The position numbers and the translations under genes were made by a program. Shown here piece after piece: positions 18,729-28,066 of a stretch of 64,000 nucleotides of DNA. Positions within the stretch are counted from its first letter, which is position 1; the number at the start of each line of letters is the position of its first letter. Below the pieces are notes generated by a model. It did not search any database. It saw only the letters and a program-made list of their open reading frames with translations, and was not told the DNA's origin. This DNA comes from Chryseobacterium polytrichastri (lineage in GTDB: Bacteria > Bacteroidota > Bacteroidia > Flavobacteriales > Weeksellaceae): contig NZ_FRAV01000009.1 of the NCBI RefSeq assembly GCF_900142445.1, positions 62,001 through 126,000 of the forward strand, read 5' to 3'.

Positions 18729-18737
18729 CTATCTGAA

Positions 18738-18923
18738 TTAACTTTTTTTCTTTTTTGGAACTTTTAAACCTTTTTCTTTAGCTTCGGAAATACCGATGGC
18801 TATGGCCTGTTTTCTATTGGTAACTTTTTCTCCGGAAGAAGATTTTAATTTCCCTTCCTTGAATTCATGCATTACCTCTCCTATTTTGTCTTGAGCTTTA
18901 TCTGAATATTTGGTTTTGCTCAT
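18738..18923 (-). CDS. Small lysine-rich protein (DUF6496-like)
   Basis: A 61-residue, very basic protein. The central KVTNRKQAIAIGISEAKEKG and the tail KVPKKKKS are the family pattern. The conserved NRKQAIAIGxSEA helix suggests a nucleic-acid or chaperone-like role, but the function is not known. It lies 11 bases downstream of the 18935-19408 gene and is probably co-transcribed with it. Confidence 0.75.
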   Translation of the reverse strand: MSKTKYSDKAQDKIGEVMHEFKEGKLKSSSGEKVTNRKQAIAIGISEAKEKGLKVPKKKKS

Positions 18924-18934
18924 GATATTTGATT

Positions 18935-19408
18935 TTAAGATTTTGGTAGAGAAACTCCTAATTCATATACTTTAGCGTGTTTCATATATTTTGAACGCTC
19001 CCTTGAAGTTACCGATTCCAGATGACCATTCTTAATTACAACGATTGGATCTTCAATATTTTCAATTTCAAAATTGGCAAAATATCTTTCATCAGGACTT
19101 GTCTTATCATTATTAGCCTTTATTTTCTGTAATTCATCTGCGTATTTTCTAAATCCGGGATCCGAAGAATGAATAAACTTATATTCATCACCAGCGTCTA
19201 CATAAAAATGAAGTTTTTTGTCTACAAGTCCCGCTTCATCAGTAATTTGAGGATTATCATTTCCATCTTTAAAGGCTACTTCAATTAAAATTCCTCCTTT
19301 TTTGTGTGAGCACTCTTCAGCATCTTTAAAACTTGAAAAACCTGTATATACAATTTGATCACTCAAAACGTATCGGTTTAATTTCTGGTTATATGCATTC
19401 GTTTCCAT
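18935..19408 (-). CDS. Hypothetical protein
   Basis: About 157 residues from the preferred ATG at 19408 (METNAYNQKLNRY); the longer in-frame start at 19444 adds 12 hydrophobic residues and looks unlikely. Cytosolic, no transmembrane segment. It contains a mixed alpha/beta pattern with an FSSFKDAEECSHKKGG block and an NFEIENIEDPIVVIKNGHLE block. I do not recognise the family. It sits immediately upstream of the small lysine-rich gene. Confidence 0.65.
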   Translation of the reverse strand: METNAYNQKLNRYVLSDQIVYTGFSSFKDAEECSHKKGGILIEVAFKDGNDNPQITDEAGLVDKKLHFYVDAGDEYKFIHSSDPGFRKYADELQKIKANNDKTSPDERYFANFEIENIEDPIVVIKNGHLESVTSRERSKYMKHAKVYELGVSLPKS

Positions 19409-19674
19409 AATTATTATCTTAATTTGATTTACATAATGATACATTCAATTTTTTTGCCAAACCGCAACTATTTTATTAGTATTTATTAAATATTTAAGAA
19501 GATTATTAAATTAATATTCACCTGTTATTTTAAGCATAAACTCTGTATACTTTAATCAATCCTTTTTTAGCATGCTGATTAGAATCGTTCATCCTATTAA
19601 CTTTCACGCTTAAATTTATCACCATATAAAATAATTCACTAATTTTAGAATTCAAATTAAAAAATTATATTATT

Positions 19675-19851
19675 ATGAAAAATCTTAAGAAAATTTCAAG
19701 AGAACAGCTTAAAGACGTAGTGGGAGGAATTCTTCCTGGCATGATTAGATGTATCAGCCCAATTTCATGTACAAGAACAGTAGGATATATTGGAGGTTTT
19801 GACAATCCATGTGGAATTACAACTTACCCAATGTGTGCTCTTGAAGAGTAA
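19675..19851 (+). CDS. GG-leader bacteriocin-like peptide
   Basis: A 58-residue peptide. Residues 1-18 (MKNLKKISREQLKDVVGG) form a double-glycine leader of the ComC/bacteriocin type, ending at Gly17-Gly18. The 40-residue core has four cysteines (Cys26, 32, 46, 54), which could form two disulfides or be modified. Such leaders are normally cut by a peptidase-containing ABC exporter, and none is in this window. A good terminator follows at 19876-19898. The activity (antimicrobial, signalling or other) is unknown. Confidence 0.8.
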   Translation: MKNLKKISREQLKDVVGGILPGMIRCISPISCTRTVGYIGGFDNPCGITTYPMCALEE

Positions 19852-19875
19852 TTTATCTTTAAATACACGGTACAG

Positions 19876-19898
19876 ACAGGGCTTTTGCTCTGTTTTTT
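19876..19898 (+). terminator. Intrinsic terminator after the GG-leader peptide gene
   Basis: ACAGGGC-TTTT-GCTCTGT stem-loop (one wobble) followed by TTTTT. Confidence 0.82.
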
Positions 19899-19929
19899 AG
19901 TTTTATATGGTTATCTTGATAAGAATTAT

Positions 19930-19937
19930 TAAATTTG
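19930..19937 (+). promoter_or_regulatory. Candidate -7 element of the DPP-IV gene
   Basis: TAAATTTG fits TAnnTTTG, 19 bases before the ATG. The nearest TTG is only 11 bases upstream, so the -33 match is poor. Confidence 0.35.
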
Positions 19938-19956
19938 AAATCGATTAAAATTTGAA

Positions 19957-22086
19957 ATGAAAAAATTCTTACTAACGCTTACCGTTGCTGTAGCTTTTCA
20001 AAGTTACTCAGCACAAGAAATTACTTTAGATAAAATATATTCAGGATATTACCGTGGAAAAGGCATTGCCGGAATTACATCTATGAAGAATGGTGAAAAT
20101 TATCTGGTTATTGAACCTACCGGAATTGCCAAATATTCTTACAAAACCTCTCAAAAAGAAGGAAATATTGTTGATGGACAATTTGAAAGCTATGAGTTTT
20201 CTGATGATGAGTCTAAAATTTTGTTGCAAAAAGAAAGTCAACAGATTTACAGACATTCTTTCCTAGGAAAATTTGATATCAAAGATTTAAAATCTGGAAA
20301 AGTAACCAGTTTAAATGATGGAAAACCTGTTCAGGAACCAAGGTTTTCTCCTGATGCAACTAAAGTAGCTTTCGTTTCTGAGAATAATTTATACTACCAA
20401 GATTTAAATTCAGGGAAAATTACGCAAATAACTCAACACGGAGTTAAAAATAAAATACTAAACGGTCTAGCAGATTGGGTATATGAAGAAGAGTTTGGAC
20501 ACGCAAGACTGTATGAGTGGACAAAAAATTCTGACGCCATCGTTTTCGTTAAATTAGATGAAACGGAGGTACCGGAAATTTATATTCCAATCTATGGAAA
20601 GTCATTGTATCCGCAGGAAATGCGTTATAAATATCCAAAAGCAGGAGAAAAAAACTCTGTTGTTTCGGCTCACATTTATCAATTAAGTGATGGAAAGAAA
20701 ATAACAGTTAACCTAGACAACTACAAACATTATTATATTCCAAACGTTGTTCAGACAGCAAAACCTGATGAAATTGTATTAATAACTTCTGAAAGAATTC
20801 AAAATGCTTCTGATGTTTTAAAAGTGAATACAAAAACAGGAGCTGTTCAAAAATTATTTACCGAAACAGATGATAAGTGGATTGATACAGACAGCCCTAC
20901 ATTAGAATTTTTAGAGGACAATTCTTTCCTTTGGGGTTCTGAAAGAGATGGAAACCGCCATTTGTATTGGTATGATAAAGATGGAAAACTAAAAAAACAA
21001 GTTACCAAAGGGAATTGGGAGGTAACTGATTATTATGGATTCAATCCAAAATCAAAAGAAATTTACGTTCAGACGACTGAAAAAGGAAGCATTAACAAAG
21101 TAGTTTCTAAAATCAATATTGAAAATGGAAAGTCTCTGTTGATCTCCAATGGAGAAGGAAATAATGCTGCCAACTTTAGCAAAAACTACAATTATTTCAT
21201 CGAAACATCTTCTACAGCAGCAAAACCTAACACTTTTGTATTAAAAGATGGAAATGGTAAAACGATAAAAGAACTTCAAAATAATAATGATCAGCTTCAA
21301 AAATTAAAGTCTGATAATTTTGTCGAAAAAGAATTCATAACGATTCCAAATGATGCAGGAGATCAAATGAATGCATGGATTATTAAGCCTAAAAACTTTG
21401 ATAAAAACAAGAAATATCCATTATTCATGTTCCAATATTCGGGACCAGGTTCTCAACAGGTTGCTAATTCTTGGGATAACGGAAATGCAATATGGTTTGA
21501 AATGTTGGCACAAAAAGGCTATATCGTAGCTTGTGTTGATGGACGTGGAACAGGTTATAAAGGGGCTAAATTCAAAAAGTCAACCTATATGAACCTAGGT
21601 AAATATGAAATCGAAGATCAGATTACCGCTGCAAAATGGTTTGGAAATCAATCTTACATTGACAAAACAAGAATCGGAATGTTCGGTTGGAGCTTCGGAG
21701 GTTATATGACGAGTTTGGCAATGACCAAAGGAGCTGATGTTTTCAAAACAGGAATCGCAGTGGCACCAGTTACCAACTGGAGATATTATGATTCAGTATA
21801 TACTGAAAGGTTTTTAAGAACTCCACAAGAGAATCCGGATGGATATGATAAAAACTCTCCTACAGAGTATGCTAACTTATTAAAAGGAAAATTCTTATTG
21901 ATTCACGGAACAGCTGATGACAACGTACATTTTCAAAATTCTATGGAATTCTCAGAAGCTTTGATTCAAAACAAAAAACAGTTTGATTTCATGGCTTATC
22001 CAGATAAAAACCACGGAATTTACGGTGGACAAACAAGACCACAATTGTATCAGAAAATGACAGATTTTCTTTTAGAGAATTTATAA
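19957..22086 (+). CDS. Dipeptidyl peptidase IV (S9B family)
   Basis: A serine peptidase that removes X-Pro or X-Ala dipeptides from peptide N-termini, with a Sec signal peptide (cleavage near SYSA-QE, residue about 20), so periplasmic or surface. The N-terminal beta-propeller (about 40-450) carries the Glu-Glu motif in DWVYEEEFGHARLYEW that holds the substrate amino group. The alpha/beta-hydrolase domain has YSGPGSQQV (oxyanion Tyr), GWSFGGY with nucleophile Ser579, GTADDNVHF (Asp654/655) and DKNHG with His686. 709 residues is typical. It lies directly upstream of three POT transporters. Confidence 0.93.
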   Translation: MKKFLLTLTVAVAFQSYSAQEITLDKIYSGYYRGKGIAGITSMKNGENYLVIEPTGIAKYSYKTSQKEGNIVDGQFESYEFSDDESKILLQKESQQIYRHSFLGKFDIKDLKSGKVTSLNDGKPVQEPRFSPDATKVAFVSENNLYYQDLNSGKITQITQHGVKNKILNGLADWVYEEEFGHARLYEWTKNSDAIVFVKLDETEVPEIYIPIYGKSLYPQEMRYKYPKAGEKNSVVSAHIYQLSDGKKITVNLDNYKHYYIPNVVQTAKPDEIVLITSERIQNASDVLKVNTKTGAVQKLFTETDDKWIDTDSPTLEFLEDNSFLWGSERDGNRHLYWYDKDGKLKKQVTKGNWEVTDYYGFNPKSKEIYVQTTEKGSINKVVSKINIENGKSLLISNGEGNNAANFSKNYNYFIETSSTAAKPNTFVLKDGNGKTIKELQNNNDQLQKLKSDNFVEKEFITIPNDAGDQMNAWIIKPKNFDKNKKYPLFMFQYSGPGSQQVANSWDNGNAIWFEMLAQKGYIVACVDGRGTGYKGAKFKKSTYMNLGKYEIEDQITAAKWFGNQSYIDKTRIGMFGWSFGGYMTSLAMTKGADVFKTGIAVAPVTNWRYYDSVYTERFLRTPQENPDGYDKNSPTEYANLLKGKFLLIHGTADDNVHFQNSMEFSEALIQNKKQFDFMAYPDKNHGIYGGQTRPQLYQKMTDFLLENL

Positions 22087-22112
22087 AGATCAATAAATAT
22101 ATTTAAATACAT

Positions 22113-22145
22113 AATCCCTTTCAATTTTTGAGAGGGATTTTTATA
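22113..22145 (+). terminator. Intrinsic terminator after the DPP-IV gene
   Basis: AATCCCTTTC / GAGAGGGATT stem (one wobble) followed by TTTTTATA. Confidence 0.8.
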
Positions 22146-22205
22146 TTAATTTCATTAATCGTTTTAGTAAAATTTGATTTATTTTATCAATTGAAATTAA
22201 AAAGC

Positions 22206-22213
22206 TATTTTTG
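22206..22213 (+). promoter_or_regulatory. Candidate -7 element of the first POT gene
   Basis: TATTTTTG fits TAnnTTTG, 21 bases before the chosen ATG at 22235. It overlaps the upstream TTG that could be mistaken for a start codon. Confidence 0.4.
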
Positions 22214-22234
22214 GGAAAATTGAAATTTGAATAT

Positions 22235-23890
22235 ATGAAGACTAAACATCCTAAAGGCCTGCCTTTCCTCTTTTTCACAGAAATGTGGGAGCGTTTCGGG
22301 TACTATCTAATTCTTGGAATTTTTGTACTTTATGTCATTGAACCTACTGGTATGAAAGGAGGTCTTGGACTTCCCGACAAAACAGCAGATGATATTTTCG
22401 GAACTTATATTGCTTTGACTTATCTGACACCCTTTATTGGAGGATTTTTAGCAGACCGCGTTTTAGGATATATTAAATCTATTTATTTAGGTGGAATTTT
22501 AATGGCTGCCGGATATATAGGAATGGGTATTTTCAAAGACCTTCCTCTATTTTACGGATCATTAGCATTAATTATTATAGGAAACGGTTTCTTTAAACCA
22601 ACGATTTCCACCTTATTAGGAAATCTATATTCAGAAGAACCTTATAAAGCCAATAAAGATTCCGGTTACAACATTTTCTATATGGGAATTAATATCGGAG
22701 CATTTATTTGTAACATCATTGCAGCTTTCATGCGTAATAAATTTGGTTGGGGTGAAGCCTTTATCACTGCCGGAGTTGGAATGTTAATCGGGATGGTAAT
22801 CTTTACAATTGGTAGAAAACACTATATCCACGCAGCGCAAATGAAACCGGTGCAGGAAGGCGATACAAAGCTTTCTGAAATTTTGCTTAAAGTTTTTGTT
22901 CCCGCAATTGTTGCAGGGTTTATAGGATGGTTTATTCCTAATAATATCTTTGGAAGTGATAGTACGGATGCATTTATTTTTGCGTGTATTCCTGTTATAT
23001 ACTTCTATGCTTCCCTTTACTTTAAAGCTAAACCTGAAGAAAAAGCCTCTATCGGAGCTCTTTTATCTGTATTTATGATCAGTATGTTCTTTTGGGCAGT
23101 TTTCAAACAAAATGGAACAGCTTTAACAAGATGGGCTAACTATTATACCGACCGAAGCGTTCCTGCATCATTAGAAAAACCATTGGAAAACATCTATATG
23201 GTAGAAGGAAAAAGTTATGAAGATAAAGAGGTTCCTGTATACAATGATCAATACCAATCTCAAAAAAATAAAGATGGAAGTCCTCTTAAAGAAACCGGAA
23301 AAGATATCTATTTCAGAAATATTTCTCCCGAGCAGCGGGCTGATTTAGAAAAGAACCCTGAAAAAAAGGTCTTTTTATACAATACTGAATTATTTCAATC
23401 CATCAATCCGTTTTGGGTAATTGTATTAACCCCTGTTGTCGTAGGATTCTGGGCTTTATTAAGAAGAAAAGGAAAAGAACCTTTAACTCCAACAAAAATT
23501 GTCTTGGGATTGTTTATTTCTGCATTATCTTGCTTAGTCATGGTATTGGCAGTAATGGCCGGAGAAAACGGAACAATAAAAGTTTCATCGTTATGGCTGG
23601 TTGCAGGATATGGTGCAATAACAATTGGAGAACTTTGTCTCTCACCAATGGGATTGTCTTTTGTCTCTAAACTATCTCCTGCAAGATTAACAGCATTAAT
23701 GATGGGAGGTTTCTTTTTGGCCAACTCTGTAGGAAACAAACTATCAGGAATTTTAGCAAGTACATGGTACAACTATGATAACAAAGCAAATTATTTCTTA
23801 GTCAATTTTGCTTTATTAATATTTGCTACACTTTTAGGGCTTTCTATGCTTAAAAGATTGAATAAAATAATGAAAGAAAAAGGGCATTAA
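22235..23890 (+). CDS. POT-family proton-coupled oligopeptide transporter 1
   Basis: A 551-residue inner-membrane di/tripeptide-proton symporter with 12-14 helices. The POT signature on helix 1 is FFTEMWERFGYY (ExxER motif), and the PTR2 motif is FYMGINIGAF. The region around residues 320-390 is a polar insertion (VEGKSYEDKEVPVYNDQY and beyond) not found in the two neighbouring paralogues. I chose the ATG at 22235 over an upstream TTG because MKTKHPKGLPFLFF matches the family N-terminus and the TTG overlaps a -7 box. It has its own terminator, so it is probably monocistronic. Confidence 0.92.
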   Translation: MKTKHPKGLPFLFFTEMWERFGYYLILGIFVLYVIEPTGMKGGLGLPDKTADDIFGTYIALTYLTPFIGGFLADRVLGYIKSIYLGGILMAAGYIGMGIFKDLPLFYGSLALIIIGNGFFKPTISTLLGNLYSEEPYKANKDSGYNIFYMGINIGAFICNIIAAFMRNKFGWGEAFITAGVGMLIGMVIFTIGRKHYIHAAQMKPVQEGDTKLSEILLKVFVPAIVAGFIGWFIPNNIFGSDSTDAFIFACIPVIYFYASLYFKAKPEEKASIGALLSVFMISMFFWAVFKQNGTALTRWANYYTDRSVPASLEKPLENIYMVEGKSYEDKEVPVYNDQYQSQKNKDGSPLKETGKDIYFRNISPEQRADLEKNPEKKVFLYNTELFQSINPFWVIVLTPVVVGFWALLRRKGKEPLTPTKIVLGLFISALSCLVMVLAVMAGENGTIKVSSLWLVAGYGAITIGELCLSPMGLSFVSKLSPARLTALMMGGFFLANSVGNKLSGILASTWYNYDNKANYFLVNFALLIFATLLGLSMLKRLNKIMKEKGH

Positions 23891-23912
23891 TCCTTAATTC
23901 ATAAAGAATATC

Positions 23913-23945
23913 AAAGCTGTAGACTTGTTCTGCAGCTTTTTTATT
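23913..23945 (+). terminator. Intrinsic terminator after POT gene 1
   Basis: AAAGCTGTAG / CTGCAGCTTT stem (one wobble), 7-base loop, then TTTTTTAT. Confidence 0.83.
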
Positions 23946-23964
23946 TAAATATAAAATTAAAAAC

Positions 23965-23994
23965 TTGCCAAAAACCCAAAAAAAACTATATTTG
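23965..23994 (+). promoter_or_regulatory. Promoter of POT gene 2
   Basis: TTG, 19 bases, TATATTTG: an exact match in sequence and spacing to the Bacteroidota consensus. The ATG is 28 bases downstream. Confidence 0.72.
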
Positions 23995-24022
23995 CTAGTC
24001 TTAACAAAAATTAACAATAGAA

Positions 24023-25777
24023 ATGGATAATATTGAAGCATTAAGTCCGAAACCGGATGAATTTGTAGAAAGAAAAGGTTCCAGGCACCCAAAAGGATTA
24101 TGGGTACTTTTCGGAACTGAAATGTGGGAGCGTTTCAACTTTTACGGAATGAGAGCGCTTTTGACGCTCTTCATGGTAAATTCCTTATTAATAAAAGAAG
24201 CTGATGCGGCAATCATTTATGGTGGATTTTTAGCTTTATGTTATCTTACTCCGCTTTTGGGAGGTTTTATTGCTGATAAATATATCGGAAACAGAAACGC
24301 AATCTTAATTGGTGGATCATTAATGGCAATTGGTCAATTCTTACTATTCATCAGTGCCTCAAGTTTTTCTGCAGATTTAGGAAGTGCAAAAACAATTATG
24401 TGGTTGGCATTGTTCGTTATTATTTTTGGTAACGGATTCTTCAAACCAAACATTTCTTCAATGGTAGGAAGTCTTTATCCTAAACAGGAAAAATCTAAAT
24501 TAGACTCAGCTTTCACCATTTTCTACATGGGAATCAACATTGGAGCGTTCCTTGGACAGTTCATTTGTCCATACGTAGGAGACGTAAAAGATGCTGCAAC
24601 AGGAGTAAGAGATATCTTTGCATTTAAATGGGGATTCTTAGCTGCTTCAATTGCAATGGTAGTTGGAACAATAACATTCTTTATCCTTAAAAATAAGTAT
24701 GTAGTAACGCCGGAAGGAAGACCTATCGGTGGTTTACCAAAAAATAATACAAGTGCAGATTTTGAAGAAGGCGAAACTCAGACAGCAAAATTCACGGGAG
24801 CATCATTAGGAATTACTGGAGGTATTTTTGTTGTTTTATTCTTCGTTTTCAGATATTTACTTGTAGGTGAATTCGGGTTTAAAGCTGTGGAAATGGGGCA
24901 ATTAATCAAAGGTATTATTTATCCTTTCATTTATGCTGCAGGTATTGCTTTGGCATTCTTAATTATGAGTTCTGCTGAAAACAAGATAGAAAGACAAAGA
25001 ATTTGGGTAATTTATATCGTATCATTCTTTATTATTTTCTTCTGGGCAGCTTTCGAGCAAGCAGGATCTTCATTAACATTTATTGCAGATAACCAAACTG
25101 ACAGAAGTATCTTCGGATGGAATATGCCACCGTCAATGGTTCAGATTTTCAACGGTATTTTCGTTGTATTATTGGCAGTTCCTTTCAGTTTATGTTGGGA
25201 TAAATTAAGAGCAAAAGGAAAAGAACCGGTTTCTCCAATGAAACAAGCAATGGGTCTTGCTTTGATTGCTTTAAGTTATTTCATTATTGCACATAACGTA
25301 AAAGATCTTGGAAACTCAGGATTATTAGCTATCAAATGGTTAATGCTTTTATATTTCATCCAAACTTGTGGTGAACTTTGTTTATCTCCAATCGGTTTAT
25401 CATTGGTAGGTAAATTAGCTCCAAAAAGATTTGCTTCATTATTATATGGTGTATTCTTTATTTCTAATGCTGCCGGTTATGCATTGGCAGGTTCATTAGG
25501 AGCATTGATTCCTGCAACTGGTGATAAATTCTCTAAAGCACAGGAAATCGGAGTAAATCTTCAAGATGTTTTAGATAAAAAAGTGACATTAAATGCTGAT
25601 CAGGTTGCTGCGTTTGAAAAAGCTCAACTACCTTTAGCAAACCCAACTTTTGCAGGAGTTGAAATTCACAACTTATTCGAATTCTTCATGGTATTCGTGG
25701 TATTGTGTGGTATTGCTGCTGTAATTTTAGCTTTAATTTCACCAATCTTAAAGAAAATGATGCATGGTGTAAACTAA
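24023..25777 (+). CDS. POT-family proton-coupled oligopeptide transporter 2
   Basis: 584 residues. The N-terminal cytosolic tail of about 25 residues leads into LFGTEMWERFNFYGMR (ExxER motif) and FYMGINIGAF. The C-terminal part has a loop (about residues 495-550, SKAQEIGVNLQDVLDKKV) before the last helices, which may be periplasmic. Imports di/tripeptides with protons. It has a clear promoter at 23965-23994 and a terminator at 25800-25828, so it is an independent transcription unit within the peptide block. Confidence 0.92.
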   Translation: MDNIEALSPKPDEFVERKGSRHPKGLWVLFGTEMWERFNFYGMRALLTLFMVNSLLIKEADAAIIYGGFLALCYLTPLLGGFIADKYIGNRNAILIGGSLMAIGQFLLFISASSFSADLGSAKTIMWLALFVIIFGNGFFKPNISSMVGSLYPKQEKSKLDSAFTIFYMGINIGAFLGQFICPYVGDVKDAATGVRDIFAFKWGFLAASIAMVVGTITFFILKNKYVVTPEGRPIGGLPKNNTSADFEEGETQTAKFTGASLGITGGIFVVLFFVFRYLLVGEFGFKAVEMGQLIKGIIYPFIYAAGIALAFLIMSSAENKIERQRIWVIYIVSFFIIFFWAAFEQAGSSLTFIADNQTDRSIFGWNMPPSMVQIFNGIFVVLLAVPFSLCWDKLRAKGKEPVSPMKQAMGLALIALSYFIIAHNVKDLGNSGLLAIKWLMLLYFIQTCGELCLSPIGLSLVGKLAPKRFASLLYGVFFISNAAGYALAGSLGALIPATGDKFSKAQEIGVNLQDVLDKKVTLNADQVAAFEKAQLPLANPTFAGVEIHNLFEFFMVFVVLCGIAAVILALISPILKKMMHGVN

Positions 25778-25799
25778 CCACATCAATAAAATATAAGTA

Positions 25800-25828
25800 A
25801 AACCTCTGCTAAGTCAGAGGTTTTTTTT
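25800..25828 (+). terminator. Intrinsic terminator after POT gene 2
   Basis: Perfect AAACCTCTG / CAGAGGTTT stem, 6-base loop, then an eight-base T-run. Confidence 0.9.
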
Positions 25829-25864
25829 ATTTTCGTGTGTTCTTTATCAAATAATTCTAATCTG

Positions 25865-25879
25865 TGACGCATTGCGTCA
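25865..25879. promoter_or_regulatory. 15-base palindrome upstream of POT gene 3
   Basis: TGACGCATTGCGTCA is a perfect 7-bp inverted repeat around one base, 53 bases before the preferred ATG of POT gene 3. It is GC-richer than its surroundings and has no T-run, so it looks more like an operator than a terminator. The cognate regulator is unknown. Confidence 0.45.
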
Positions 25880-25931
25880 TGAATTAAATTAATTGAAAGT
25901 AAACTTAAATACAAACTTATCATATACAATT

Positions 25932-27443
25932 ATGAGCTTAACTTTAGATGAAATACAAAATTTCAAAGGAAAATATCCAAAACAGATCTGGAGCTTATTT
26001 TTCTCTGAAATGTGGGAACGTTTTTGTTTCTACGGAATGCGCGGAATGTTGGTATTCTTCATGATCTCACAACTTAATTTCCACGAAAAAGAGGCCAACC
26101 TTCAATATGGTGCCACACAGGCATTTGTGTACGCCTTTACTTTTATTGGTGGTCTTTTTGCCGATAAAATATTAGGATTTCGAAAGTCCTTGTTTTGGGG
26201 TGGATTATTAATGATTGTCGGGAGTTTAATCTTAGCAACAGATCCACACAAATTCTTTTTCCTTGGAATTGCATTTACCGTTGTAGGAACAGGTTTCTTT
26301 AAACCAAATATTTCATCAATGGTTGGCCAACTTTACAAACCCAATGATTCAAGAGCTGATGCAGGATTCTCACTTTTCTATGCTGGAATCAACTTGGGAG
26401 CTTTACTTGGAGGATATCTATGTATTGCTATAGGGAAAGGAGAACTTTTTGCTAGTTTTATCCCTGAAGAACTAAGATGGCATCTTGCTTTCGGATTTGC
26501 TGCTATTGTAATGGTTATCAGTTTGATCAACTTTGTTTTTACCCAGAGAAGTTTGGGAACTATCGGACTTCAGCCGGGACATCCGGATAATGAAATAAAA
26601 TCTGCTCCAATTCCAAAATGGCAGGAATATGGAGTATATGTTTTATCATTAATTTTCGTTCCGATTATTATGGTAATGGTTGCAAAGACGCAGTACACAG
26701 ATTATTTCATGTACACAATCGGGCCACTTACACTTATCTATCTTTTTTATGAAATGACAAAAGTAACCGCAGCAGAACGTAAAAAACTTTGGGCGGCGTT
26801 GGTTTTCATATTGTTTTCTATCCTATTCTGGGGAATTTATGAGCAAAGTGGAGGTTCATTAAGTATTTTCGCTGCTAAAAACTTAAATAAAGACCTTCTA
26901 GGATTAGATCCAAATGGAGTTAATAACTCTGGAGGTGCATTTTTCATCATTTTCTTAGCCCCAATCATCGGTTTGCTATGGATCTGGCTGAACAAAAGAA
27001 AAATAGAACCGAATACCATCATTAAATTTGGTCTTGGATTTATTTTCTTGGGACTTGGTTATTATGTATTATTTGCAACTAAGTTTTTTGCTACATTACA
27101 GGGAATCACTTCATTGAATTTCTTTACAATCGCATTATTAGTCATCACTTTGGGTGAGCTTTGTCTCTCTCCTATCGGATTATCTATTATGACCAAACTT
27201 TCCACCAAAAACCTACAAGGGATGATGATGGGAATGTGGTTTCTGGCATCAGCATATGGTCAATACGTTGCAGGAATCATTGGAGCAGGCTTGGCAACAG
27301 CAAAAGAAGGCTCTACCAACTATGATGCTTTAATCACTTATACTGATGGATATAAACAATTAGGATTATATGCAATAATTGCCGGAGTTGTGTTAATTTT
27401 GATTTCTCCATTCGTGAAAAAACTAATGCAGGAAGTAAAATAG
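25932..27443 (+). CDS. POT-family proton-coupled oligopeptide transporter 3
   Basis: 503 residues from the preferred ATG at 25932 (MSLTLDEIQNFKGKYPKQIW); a TTG 13 codons upstream is possible but lacks support. Contains FFSEMWERFCFYGMR (ExxER) and FYAGINLGALLGG in place of the FYMGINIGAF motif. It has the shortest loops of the three paralogues. The spacing of 45 bases to the thioredoxin gene, with no hairpin between, suggests the two are co-transcribed. Confidence 0.9.
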   Translation: MSLTLDEIQNFKGKYPKQIWSLFFSEMWERFCFYGMRGMLVFFMISQLNFHEKEANLQYGATQAFVYAFTFIGGLFADKILGFRKSLFWGGLLMIVGSLILATDPHKFFFLGIAFTVVGTGFFKPNISSMVGQLYKPNDSRADAGFSLFYAGINLGALLGGYLCIAIGKGELFASFIPEELRWHLAFGFAAIVMVISLINFVFTQRSLGTIGLQPGHPDNEIKSAPIPKWQEYGVYVLSLIFVPIIMVMVAKTQYTDYFMYTIGPLTLIYLFYEMTKVTAAERKKLWAALVFILFSILFWGIYEQSGGSLSIFAAKNLNKDLLGLDPNGVNNSGGAFFIIFLAPIIGLLWIWLNKRKIEPNTIIKFGLGFIFLGLGYYVLFATKFFATLQGITSLNFFTIALLVITLGELCLSPIGLSIMTKLSTKNLQGMMMGMWFLASAYGQYVAGIIGAGLATAKEGSTNYDALITYTDGYKQLGLYAIIAGVVLILISPFVKKLMQEVK

Positions 27444-27487
27444 AAATAAGAATATTATGCTTATTTTTATTATTCAAATACCAAATT

Positions 27488-28021
27488 ATGAAGAAAATTA
27501 TAAGCATAATATTTATATTTATAGCAAGTTTTAACTTTGCTCAGGTAAAATGGATGACCATTGAGGAGGCTTTAAAAGCTCAAAAAACAATTCCAAAAAA
27601 AATATTGATTGATTTTTATGCAGACTGGTGTGGTCCTTGCAAAATAATGGACAAAAAAACATACGGACATCAAGTAATTGCTGATAATTTAAATGAAAAT
27701 TATTATCCCGTAAAATTTAATGCAGAGGAAAAAAAATCAATAGAAATTTTTGACAGAACCTTTTCAAATCCTAATACAGAGCAGAAAAAAGGAAAAAATT
27801 CGTTACATGAATTTACTCAATATTTAAATGTATCAGCAGTTCCAAGTACCGTTTTTCTGGATGAAAAAGGAGGACCTATTACCATTCTTCAAGGAGAATT
27901 ATCTGCAAAAGAACTAGAACCTTATTTAGAACTCATCTCAAAAGATTTATATAAAAAAATCCGTACCAGAGAACAGTGGGAAGATTATCAAAAGAAATTT
28001 AAATCCAAAATAAAAGATTAA
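27488..28021 (+). CDS. Exported thioredoxin-fold protein
   Basis: A 177-residue protein with a Sec signal peptide (about residues 1-18) and a thioredoxin domain. The redox motif is WCGPC (Cys48, Cys51) in DFYADWCGPCKIM, and cis-Pro appears in VSAVPSTVFLDEKGG. It should act in the periplasm as a thiol reductase or disulfide isomerase. It follows POT gene 3 by 45 bases. A terminator lies at 28067-28099. Confidence 0.88.
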   Translation: MKKIISIIFIFIASFNFAQVKWMTIEEALKAQKTIPKKILIDFYADWCGPCKIMDKKTYGHQVIADNLNENYYPVKFNAEEKKSIEIFDRTFSNPNTEQKKGKNSLHEFTQYLNVSAVPSTVFLDEKGGPITILQGELSAKELEPYLELISKDLYKKIRTREQWEDYQKKFKSKIKD

Positions 28022-28066
28022 TTGATAATTCGGATTTCAAGCCCCGAAAATCTATATAAAGAAATC

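Noticed and set aside
23395..23772. A 125-residue minus-strand frame inside POT gene 1
   Set aside because: It is antisense to a clear transporter and has no recognisable motif, promoter or terminator.
25865..25879. CRP/FNR binding site
   Set aside because: The half sites are separated by the wrong distance for TGTGA-N6-TCACA.
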